DNA of 16,080 nt. Origin: Treponema sp. UBA937 (GTDB lineage: Bacteria > Spirochaetota > Spirochaetia > Treponematales > Breznakiellaceae). Positions 7,753-13,801 of the stretch are shown here, in pieces. A program made the translations under genes and the position numbers. The stretch lies in contig DBDH01000012.1 of assembly GCA_002293455.1 (NCBI GenBank), positions 1 through 16,080 on the forward strand, read 5' to 3'. The stretch's first letter is position 1. Every line of letters starts with the position of its first letter. The notes under the pieces were generated by a model, which made no database searches, was not told the DNA's origin, and saw only the letters and a program-made list of their open reading frames with translations.

Positions 7753-8939
7753 AAGAAATACACTTCCTTTAATTTTTTAAATACATCGAATGCCCGTAAA
7801 ACGGCGGCATCCATATTGTAATATTTGTAATCAGCAAGTCTGCCGCACAAAAACAGATTTGAAACATTTCTCAAATCTGTAATATACTTATGGTACAATA
7901 ATACATTGTCATCTGTTACTATAGGATAATACGGCTCATTGTTTTGTGTCTTGTCAGCAGGCAAAGGATACTCGTAGGCTATTGTTGTACGTCCCGGAAC
8001 ATTCTGCACAGGCATTTTTTTGAATTCGGTTATCCGGGTATATCCATCCGCCGTAGGATAGGCGACTACAGACGCTTCCTGAAAGCTGTCCTGATCCACC
8101 GTCTTTACTTCAAATCTAAGTGACCGATAGGGAAGCTCTCCATAGCGGTAATCAAGCAGTTCATCCGCGGAACCTGAGTAAACGACAGGGCAGTCAATAG
8201 ATTTCTGTTCAAACAGTATCCGCCCGCCGTCTGTATCAACCTTTAGATGATCCAAAGCATTTGTACCAAGGAAAATTTGAATGTTTTCATGATCAAGGAG
8301 TTTTTCAAAAAAATGAGCGTAGCCGTTTTCCGGCAAAGCCTGAAAGACATCATCAAAATAGCCTTCGGTATAATCCAGGCGGACAGGAACCCTTTTTAAT
8401 GTAGCAGGATCAACTTGTTCCGGAGGAGTCCCCCACTGTTTTACCGTATAAGGCCGATAGTTTAACGCAAAAAGTTTTTCCGCGTATTGTTTGACAATCT
8501 TGTCCCCGCAGTCATACAATTCCAGAATGGTAACGCTTTTTTGTCCGGGGTACCGTTCTTCCAAACGCTTTTTCAGCGCAGACGCTTCTTCGCCGGAATA
8601 AAGCAGATCAATGGTTTTGTAATTCGCGGGCGACGGCGTGATAACTCCGTTCATCTCTACCGCAGGAGCATGATGATAATCAACCCATTTGCCGTATTGT
8701 GTGATAAAATCGATCACCGTTTTTTCGTTTGTGTGAAAAATATGCGGACCGTATTTCTGCACAAGTATCCCGGCGCCGTCTTTTTCATCATACATGTTAC
8801 CGGCAATATGATTTCTGCGTTCAAGGATACATACCTTTTTACCAGCCTCAGCCAGTTTTCGGGCAATAACACTCCCTGAAAAACCCGCACCAATGATAAT
8901 ACAATCAAAAATATTAAAAGACAAAATCCACTCCCCCAT
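7749..8939 (-). CDS. glf: UDP-galactopyranose mutase
   Basis: This flavoenzyme interconverts UDP-galactopyranose and UDP-galactofuranose, supplying Galf for surface glycans. Its 396 residues match the usual bacterial length. Visible signatures are the FAD-binding beta-alpha-beta CIIIGAGFSGSVIARKL (13-29), ERRNHIAGN (40-48), KYGPHIFHT (62-70), the KQWGTPPEQVDPATLKR…PVR block with TEGYFDDVFQ, the NEPYYPI segment, and the C-terminal CGRLADYKYYNMDAAV that contacts flavin and substrate. The start is uncertain: ATG 8939 lacks a clear Shine-Dalgarno, whereas TTG 8924 has GGGGGAG about 6 bases upstream and would give the more typical start SFNIFDCIIIGAG. It is the first gene after the promoter at 9173-9201, with a leader of over 200 bases. 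Confidence 0.96.
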   Translation of the reverse strand: MGEWILSFNIFDCIIIGAGFSGSVIARKLAEAGKKVCILERRNHIAGNMYDEKDGAGILVQKYGPHIFHTNEKTVIDFITQYGKWVDYHHAPAVEMNGVITPSPANYKTIDLLYSGEEASALKKRLEERYPGQKSVTILELYDCGDKIVKQYAEKLFALNYRPYTVKQWGTPPEQVDPATLKRVPVRLDYTEGYFDDVFQALPENGYAHFFEKLLDHENIQIFLGTNALDHLKVDTDGGRILFEQKSIDCPVVYSGSADELLDYRYGELPYRSLRFEVKTVDQDSFQEASVVAYPTADGYTRITEFKKMPVQNVPGRTTIAYEYPLPADKTQNNEPYYPIVTDDNVLLYHKYITDLRNVSNLFLCGRLADYKYYNMDAAVLRAFDVFKKLKEVYFL

Positions 8940-9129
8940 CTATAATTTGAACAGATTTTTCAAGCCGATCTTTCTGGTTAGTGAATATCCTTGATTGGAT
9001 GGCTGCTGGATTCAAATTTTGCAGACTTTTAGAATGTTCTTCAAAATGAAGCACCCTGCATGAGATACTTAGAAGAAATTTCTTGACATGTGCTGTCATT
9101 TGGTTTAATTCTCTCTTTAACTATTCTAT

Positions 9130-9158
9130 TTGTTAAAACTTTTATAACCACATAATAT
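9130..9158 (+). promoter_or_regulatory. Candidate promoter for the XRE regulator
   Basis: TTGTTA (9130-9135) and TAATAT (9153-9158) lie 17 bases apart, predicting a start near 9165 and a leader of about 72 bases for the XRE gene. Each box matches the consensus at four of six positions. The region is very AT-rich, so chance matching is possible. Confidence 0.3.
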
Positions 9159-9172
9159 GGTAGTTAAAAAAT

Positions 9173-9201
9173 TTTATACCATTAAATATGACAGTTGTCA
9201 A
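9173..9201 (-). promoter_or_regulatory. Sigma70-type promoter of the glycan operon
   Basis: On the minus strand a perfect TTGACA (9196-9201) and TATAAA (9173-9178) are separated by exactly 17 bases, predicting a start near 9166. The -35 is overlapped by the dyad TGACA-gt-TGTCA (9189-9200), and the -10 by one arm (TACCAT 9177-9182) of the ATGGTA…TACCAT repeat. This layout suits repression by the adjacent XRE protein. Confidence 0.7.
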
Positions 9202-9236
9202 TACATAAAACCACATTTTTTAAGTAGTCTAAATAA

Positions 9237-9575
9237 ATGAGTTTTAGAGATAATTTAAGGGAAACGCTCGATTACTGTGGTTTAGAACAAAAAGAATTGG
9301 CCTATCAGGCGAACATAAGCCTGCGAAGCATTGAAAACTATCTACGGGAAAATGCGTCAATCCCTTCAGCAGATAAAGCGGTACAAATTGCTCAAGTACT
9401 TGGAGTTACCGTCGAATACCTGGTAACAGGAAACGATCTGCTGAAGAAAATTGCAGCTTCAATGGAACCTGAAATGAGACACTTAATCTATTCAATGAGA
9501 GATTTGTCTGTAGACAAGCAGCATATAGTGATAAAAACTGCCATTAATTTATCGGAGATGCTTAAAGAGACTTGA
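9237..9575 (+). CDS. XRE-family helix-turn-helix transcriptional regulator
   Basis: This 112-residue protein has an N-terminal Cro/CI-type HTH at about residues 5-65: LRETLDYCGLEQKELAYQANISLRSIENYLRENASIPSADKAVQIAQVLGVTVEYLVTG is the full span, with QKELAYQANIS the helix-turn and LRSIENYL the recognition helix. The ending VTVEYLVTG is the usual close of this domain. Residues 66-112 are helical and may dimerise. The ATG at 9237 lacks a strong Shine-Dalgarno. It is transcribed away from the glycan operon and sits next to that operon's promoter, where several dyads overlap the promoter boxes. I infer autoregulation and control of the operon. Regulators of this style are numerous in Treponema genomes. 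Confidence 0.88.
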   Translation: MSFRDNLRETLDYCGLEQKELAYQANISLRSIENYLRENASIPSADKAVQIAQVLGVTVEYLVTGNDLLKKIAASMEPEMRHLIYSMRDLSVDKQHIVIKTAINLSEMLKET

Positions 9576-9584
9576 CGGAGCATC

Positions 9585-9609
9585 TTGCAAAACTCGGTTA
9601 GTTTTGCAA
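9585..9609. terminator. Perfect 10-base hairpin between convergent XRE gene and miaA
   Basis: Arms TTGCAAAACT (9585-9594) and AGTTTTGCAA (9600-9609) surround the loop cggtt. The hairpin lies 10 bases after the XRE stop and about 30 bases after the miaA stop. No T-run follows on either strand, so it may be a bidirectional terminator of low strength or a REP-like intergenic repeat. The hexamer GACGGA occurs on both sides (9574-9579 and 9617-9622), which could be a target duplication. Confidence 0.45.
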
Positions 9610-9638
9610 TTGCCTCGACGGATATACCTTTAAAAAAA

Positions 9639-10610
9639 TTATTTCTTCTCTTCCAGAAACGCTTTCAGCACAGCCTTGATTTCGTCCGCCGAGCCGGGGC
9701 CAGTGTTGATCCATGTTACATTTGAAAGAGAGGAAAAATAGAGCATCTGCCGTTTGGCATAACGGCGGCTATTGCGGGCAATTAATCTTTCAACCTCCGG
9801 CAAATCTTTTGTTATGTGCATGATGCCTTGTGCGTCAGGGACGAAAAATTCTTTGTATCCGATAGCTTTTAATCCCGGATCGCCGGGACCGTGCCCGGCT
9901 TTATCCAAAGCGATAACTTCATCAACAAGTCCGTCACGGAACATTTGGGAACAGCGCAAATCTATGCGTTCATAAAGTTCTTTGCGGGGACAGGTTAATC
10001 CTATCGTAAGAAAGCGGTATGACGGCCTGTCTTTGAGGGAACCTGTTTTCGCGAAACTGCTCAGAGGCCGTCCTGTAGAACGATACACTTCCAAAGCCCG
10101 AAGCAGCCGGTATTCATCATGGATATGGATTCTTGCCGCGCTCACAGGATCACAGGCGGAAAGTTCTTTCACAAGACGTTCTACTCCATATTGATCAAGT
10201 TCCGCCTGTAACTGTTCCCGTATTCCGGAATCCGAAGGCGGAGCTTCGCTTAAACCCTCAATAAAATTTTTAAGATAAAACCCCGTACCGCCTGAAATAA
10301 CCGGAAGTTTTTCCCGCGCGGAAATATCAACGCAGGCTTCATCCGCAAACCGGATAAACTCAGCGGCGTTAAATTGCTCACGAGGATCACAAATATCAAT
10401 AAGATGATGGGGAAGCCGTTTTCTTACTTCGGGGGAAACCTTCGCGGTCCCTATATCCATGCCCCGGTAAACCTGCATGGAATCCGCGGAAACAATCTCC
10501 GCCGGAAAAACGGCTTCCGGCTCCGCAAATAACCGCTCCAGAATTGCCGTCTTACCGGAAGCGGTAGGACCAAAGAGGATCATTACCGGAATTGCTGATT
10601 GATCCGGCAT
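9639..10610 (-). CDS. miaA: tRNA dimethylallyltransferase
   Basis: MiaA transfers a dimethylallyl group from DMAPP to N6 of A37 in tRNAs reading UNN codons. The 323-residue protein shows the P-loop GPTASGKT (14-21), the substrate-binding block SADSMQVYRGMDIGTAK (41-57), HHLID (68-72), the FNAAEF motif, SGGTGFYLKNFIEG (106-119) and the C-terminal YAKRQMLYF tRNA-binding stretch. The frame is open from TTG 10613, but the adjacent ATG at 10610 is the more sensible start. No good Shine-Dalgarno precedes it; rpoZ ends only 7 bases upstream, so translation is probably coupled. The rpoZ-miaA order is also seen in treponemes. Confidence 0.95.
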   Translation of the reverse strand: MPDQSAIPVMILFGPTASGKTAILERLFAEPEAVFPAEIVSADSMQVYRGMDIGTAKVSPEVRKRLPHHLIDICDPREQFNAAEFIRFADEACVDISAREKLPVISGGTGFYLKNFIEGLSEAPPSDSGIREQLQAELDQYGVERLVKELSACDPVSAARIHIHDEYRLLRALEVYRSTGRPLSSFAKTGSLKDRPSYRFLTIGLTCPRKELYERIDLRCSQMFRDGLVDEVIALDKAGHGPGDPGLKAIGYKEFFVPDAQGIMHITKDLPEVERLIARNSRRYAKRQMLYFSSLSNVTWINTGPGSADEIKAVLKAFLEEKK

Positions 10611-10617
10611 CAAAGTA

Positions 10618-10809
10618 TTATTCTTCTAAACGGAATTCGACAGTCTTCGTAAAAATCTGACGAGCCGCCAGGGAAACAGCCTTCCCATCATTAGATTCAA
10701 TTGCGGGGTCTTTCAACATGGACAACTGAAACGCGCGGCGGGAAGCGGCAACAGTAATTTCATACATATTGTCGTTATATTCGATAAGTTTTTCTAAGGG
10801 GAATATCAT
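10618..10809 (-). CDS. rpoZ: RNA polymerase omega subunit (spirochaetal type)
   Basis: This small 63-residue protein begins MIFPLEKLIEYNDNMYEIT and contains AASRRAFQLSML (21-32) and SLAARQIFTKTVEFR (46-60). The A-x-R-R-A-x-Q pattern followed by a conserved short helix is the core omega fold that helps assemble the beta' subunit. It is shorter than the roughly 90 residues of E. coli omega but fits the compact spirochaetal version. It sits 7 bases ahead of miaA as an operon. There is no Shine-Dalgarno; a near-consensus promoter places the transcription start at or next to the ATG. Confidence 0.8.
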   Translation of the reverse strand: MIFPLEKLIEYNDNMYEITVAASRRAFQLSMLKDPAIESNDGKAVSLAARQIFTKTVEFRLEE

Positions 10810-10815
10810 AGTTTT

Positions 10816-10844
10816 AGTATACCTATTCGGCGGTTTTATGTAAA
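10816..10844 (-). promoter_or_regulatory. Sigma70-type promoter of rpoZ-miaA giving a leaderless mRNA
   Basis: On the minus strand TTTACA (10839-10844) and TATACT (10816-10821) are 17 bases apart. Only six bases (AAAACT) separate the -10 box from the rpoZ ATG, so transcription should start at or within a base or so of the initiation codon. Confidence 0.65.
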
Positions 10845-10954
10845 GTATACTGTACGCGATGCCGCATGTCAGCGGTTAAACGTTTAAGGAATCATAGAAA
10901 CGAAAAGAGAGCAAAAAGATTATGTTCTATTTCCTCTCTTCTCTTCCTTTTTTG

Positions 10955-12670
10955 TCAGAGTATTTGCTCGTCTATCGCTTTTCCGCCGGGAACCATGGGA
11001 AGCACATTTTCATCTTTATCGATTATCACATTGATGACAGCGGTTTTTCCTTCCGCGTTGTCCTTTAATCCCACGGTGAGAGCTTCCCTAAACGACGCTT
11101 CATCATTTGCGGTGTATCCTGAAAGTCCGTATGCTTCCGCTAGTTTGATAAAATCCGGCGGGCGGTCCAGGTTTGTTTCAGAATAGCGTTCTTCGTATAA
11201 CATAGTCTGCCACTGCCGGACCATGCCCAGTACACCGTTGTTGAAAATCACCACAAGAACAGGAATCTTGTAATGACTAATTGCCGCAAGTTCGCCGCAG
11301 TTCATCCGGAAACAACCGTCTCCGGTAAACAGAACTACCGGACGCTTTGGGTTTCCGAGTTTCGCTCCTTCGGCTGCCCCAAGCCCATAACCCATAGTTC
11401 CGAATCCGCCGGAAGTTAAAAAGGTTCTCGATTTTGTAAAGGGATAGAACTGCCCCGTCCACATTTGATGCTGCCCGACATCGGTAACAATGATTGCGTC
11501 GTCCCCAACAGCTTTAGCAGTTTCTTCCAAAATATATTTTGGATGCAGTCCTTTTGGCTTCAGATGAGATTCAGGGATTTCCTGCTTCCATTCGTTTATG
11601 CTGCCGTTCCATTCACCCGCGGTCCTTGAAGGCAGACTATCCAAAACCTTCTTCAAACTTTCCTTTACGTTTCCGATCACCGCCGTAACAGAGCGGACAT
11701 TTTTATTGATTTCAGCAGGGTCTATATCAAAATGAATTACCTTTGCCGAAGGGGCAAAAGTATCCGCCTTGCTGATTACCCGGTCAGAAAAACGGGCGCC
11801 GATGGCAATAATAAGATCGGCTTTTTGAATCGCTCTGTTTGACGCGACAGATCCATGCATTCCGACCATGCCCGTGTAAAGCGGGTGGTTGTATGGGAAA
11901 GAGCCGATTCCCATGAGGCTCAGAGCAACAGGAGCGTGAAGTTTTTCCGCAAGTTCTTTTAATTCACAAGCCGCGTCGGAAATAACCACGCCGCCTCCGG
12001 CATAAATTACCGGACGCTTTGCTTTGCCGATCATACCAACAGCCCGCGAAATGTCTGCTTCGGTAAAGGTCGGAAGAGAAATCCGCGCATCAAGCCGCCG
12101 TGCCTGGGGGCCCATCGATTCGGGATTCCGCTCTGCTGACGGAATCCATGTTCCCATGGCGGATGTTATATCCTGCGGAATATCGATGAGGACAGGCCCT
12201 GGCCTGCCCGACTGCGCGATGATAAAGGCTTCACGGACAATCTCCGCAAGATCATCAACGTTCCGTACAATCCAGTTATGTTTGACAATGGGCATCGTAA
12301 CACCCGCAATGTCCACTTCCTGAAAACTGTCCTTCCCAAGCAAATTGGTCGGAACGTTTCCGGTAATGGCAACCATCGGAACGGAATCCATGTAGGCCGT
12401 AGCGATACCTGTTACAAGGTTGGTTGCTCCGGGACCGGAAGTGGCAAGGCATACGCCGGTCTTTCCGGTAGAGCGGGCATAACCGTCCGCCGCGTGTGCG
12501 GCGTGCTGCTCATGACTGACGAGGATGTGGCGAATCCTGTCGCGCTGTTTATACAGTTCATCATAAATATGAAGCACTTTTCCGCCGGGATAACCGAAAA
12601 TAATTTCCACTCCCTGTTCAATCAGCGATTCAATCAATATTCGTGAGCCGTTACATTCTATTCGTTCCAT
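10955..12670 (-). CDS. ilvB: Acetolactate synthase large (catalytic) subunit
   Basis: This enzyme condenses pyruvate with pyruvate or 2-oxobutyrate, the first common step to valine, leucine and isoleucine. Its 571 residues contain the ThDP N-domain with FGYPGG (25-30) and catalytic Glu54 in VSHEQHAAHAADGYAR, the SGPGATNLVTG loop (78-88), the FAD-domain motif IGARFSDR (290-297), and the ThDP/Mg site GDGCFRMN (450-457) through FNN (476-478). The C-terminal segment LGMVRQWQTMLYEERYSET is characteristic of anabolic, FAD-containing ALS rather than the catabolic AlsS type. No small regulatory subunit (ilvN) is adjacent; 145 bases separate the stop from rpoZ. No Shine-Dalgarno is visible before ATG 12670, and I found no convincing promoter. 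Confidence 0.95.
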   Translation of the reverse strand: MERIECNGSRILIESLIEQGVEIIFGYPGGKVLHIYDELYKQRDRIRHILVSHEQHAAHAADGYARSTGKTGVCLATSGPGATNLVTGIATAYMDSVPMVAITGNVPTNLLGKDSFQEVDIAGVTMPIVKHNWIVRNVDDLAEIVREAFIIAQSGRPGPVLIDIPQDITSAMGTWIPSAERNPESMGPQARRLDARISLPTFTEADISRAVGMIGKAKRPVIYAGGGVVISDAACELKELAEKLHAPVALSLMGIGSFPYNHPLYTGMVGMHGSVASNRAIQKADLIIAIGARFSDRVISKADTFAPSAKVIHFDIDPAEINKNVRSVTAVIGNVKESLKKVLDSLPSRTAGEWNGSINEWKQEIPESHLKPKGLHPKYILEETAKAVGDDAIIVTDVGQHQMWTGQFYPFTKSRTFLTSGGFGTMGYGLGAAEGAKLGNPKRPVVLFTGDGCFRMNCGELAAISHYKIPVLVVIFNNGVLGMVRQWQTMLYEERYSETNLDRPPDFIKLAEAYGLSGYTANDEASFREALTVGLKDNAEGKTAVINVIIDKDENVLPMVPGGKAIDEQIL

Positions 12671-12719
12671 AATAGTAAATAATACACCGAAACCGTTCTT
12701 AACGTATAGCCTTTTGTAA

Positions 12720-12783
12720 AATTTCTCACGCGAAGGCGCAGGGATAAAACTAACTGATTCTTCCAGTCTCTGCGTGAGAAATT
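12720..12783. repeat. Inverted repeat upstream of ilvB and the Rpn nuclease gene
   Basis: Perfect 12-base arms aatttctcacgc (12720-12731) and gcgtgagaaatt (12772-12783) are separated by 40 bases containing further ctctgcg/gcgcaggga-like matter. The wording 'ctctgcg…gcgtgagaa' resembles a dispersed intergenic repeat found in various bacteria. Here it lies between divergent ilvB and the nuclease gene. A role in either promoter is not evident. Confidence 0.5.
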
Positions 12784-12876
12784 CCAGAAAAAATTACGAA
12801 AACTAATAACAAACATATTTCTCCGTAAAACCAAAGCAAAAAACATTCTTGCACCATATATAGGTGTGGAGGTTTT

Positions 12877-13725
12877 ATGCTCATGAAAGATAGTATCGAT
12901 ATACCGGAAATCCTTCCGGTTAAGAGTGATCTCATTTTCCGCTTGTTCTTTGCCGACGAACGCAATAAGGAACATTTGATTTGCCTGCTCAAAGCAATAC
13001 TTTGCATTCCCGAAGACGAATACGACGAAATCGAAATCATTGATCCGCATCTTCTGCCGGAATATATCGACGACAAATATTCCATCATTGATGTGAAACT
13101 GCACACAAAGAGCAAAAAGATTATTCATATTGAGATTCAGCTTCAAGTTACGCCCGAACTGAAAAAGCGTGTAATTTTTTACAATTCTAAATTGATCACT
13201 GAACAAATTGGAAGCGGCGGAAAATACAACGAAATCCAGAATGTAATCAGCATTATCATTACCGATAAAACTTTGCTGGAAAAAAGCGAAATATATCATC
13301 ACCGCTTTACATTTTATGACAGAGAAACTAGAATTGAATTCAGCAATCTTGTGGAAATCCACACCATTGAACTCAATAAATTGCCTGCAATTGCGGACGG
13401 TTCGCAGCTTTACGATTGGGCGAAGTTTATCGATGCAAAGACCAAGGAGGAGCTGTCTATGTTGGAAGAAAGAAACCCTCAAGTGAAAGAAGCGGTTGTA
13501 AAACTGCGCCGCCTTTCCGCCGATGAACAAACCCGCTGGGAATATGAAATGAAAGAGAAGGCCCGGATGGACAAGGATATGTTCGAGCGATGGGCGCGGG
13601 AAGAAGGACGGCGTGAATCTGATGATAAATGGCAATCTATTGTCGCCGAAAAGAATGCCAAGCTCGCCGATAAAGACGCTGAGATTGCTTGTTTGCGGGA
13701 TATGTTGGAGAAAAACTCTCAATAA
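12877..13725 (+). CDS. Rpn-family recombination-promoting nuclease / PD-(D/E)XK transposase-like protein
   Basis: The 282-residue protein matches the Rpn/PDDEXK_2 group. It starts with LPVKSDLIFRLFFADERNKEHLICLLKAIL (13-42) and carries the nuclease core with Asp72 in YSIIDVKL and E-x-Q (Glu86, Gln88) in IIHIEIQL, the modified PD-(D/E)XK signature of the family. The C-terminal third (from about 160) is highly charged and helical, ending in the repeat-like AKLADKDAEIACLRDML, a probable coiled coil. GGAGG lies 4 bases before ATG 12877 and 10 before ATG 12883, so the start could be either. It lies on the opposite strand between ilvB and ilvD. Family members promote RecA-independent recombination and occur in many copies in some genomes, so it is probably a mobile or selfish insertion here. 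Confidence 0.88.
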   Translation: MLMKDSIDIPEILPVKSDLIFRLFFADERNKEHLICLLKAILCIPEDEYDEIEIIDPHLLPEYIDDKYSIIDVKLHTKSKKIIHIEIQLQVTPELKKRVIFYNSKLITEQIGSGGKYNEIQNVISIIITDKTLLEKSEIYHHRFTFYDRETRIEFSNLVEIHTIELNKLPAIADGSQLYDWAKFIDAKTKEELSMLEERNPQVKEAVVKLRRLSADEQTRWEYEMKEKARMDKDMFERWAREEGRRESDDKWQSIVAEKNAKLADKDAEIACLRDMLEKNSQ

Positions 13726-13734
13726 CCAAATGAT

Positions 13735-13792
13735 AAAGACTTCCGAAGAAACTAAGCAGCATCGAATATCCGCAATCTCTAAGGAAGTCTTT
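13735..13792. terminator. Long-range inverted repeat between convergent nuclease gene and ilvD
   Basis: AAAGACTTCC (13735-13744) pairs perfectly with GGAAGTCTTT (13783-13792) around a 38-base loop. It fills the 76-base gap between the two convergent stops, so it may act as a bidirectional terminator, though the loop is long and there is no strong T-run. It could equally be an end of a small repeat. Confidence 0.4.
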
Positions 13793-13801
13793 GTATCTTT
13801 T

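Larger units (their letters stand above)
8940..9236. promoter_or_regulatory. Intergenic control region between glf operon and XRE regulator
   Basis: This divergent gap contains the minus-strand promoter at 9173-9201, a weaker candidate plus-strand promoter at 9130-9158, dyads at 9146-9165, 9157-9182 and 9189-9200, and repeats of AACCACAT at 9146-9153 and 9209-9216. Positions 8940-9165 would be the untranslated leader of the glycan operon; I see no clear riboswitch or terminator in it. Confidence 0.55.

Noticed and set aside
8914..9099. 61-codon minus-strand frame overlapping the glf start
   Set aside because: No family resemblance, poor ribosome site, and out of frame with glf; kept only as a remark on the long leader.
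10866..11186. 106-codon plus-strand frame across the ilvB end
   Set aside because: Mostly antisense to well-supported ilvB; low-complexity serine/leucine content with no motif.
12658..13722. Long open frame on the minus strand (354 codons)
   Set aside because: It lies wholly antisense to the Rpn nuclease gene, overlaps the ilvB start, and its phenylalanine-rich translation matches no family; it is the mirror of the coding strand.
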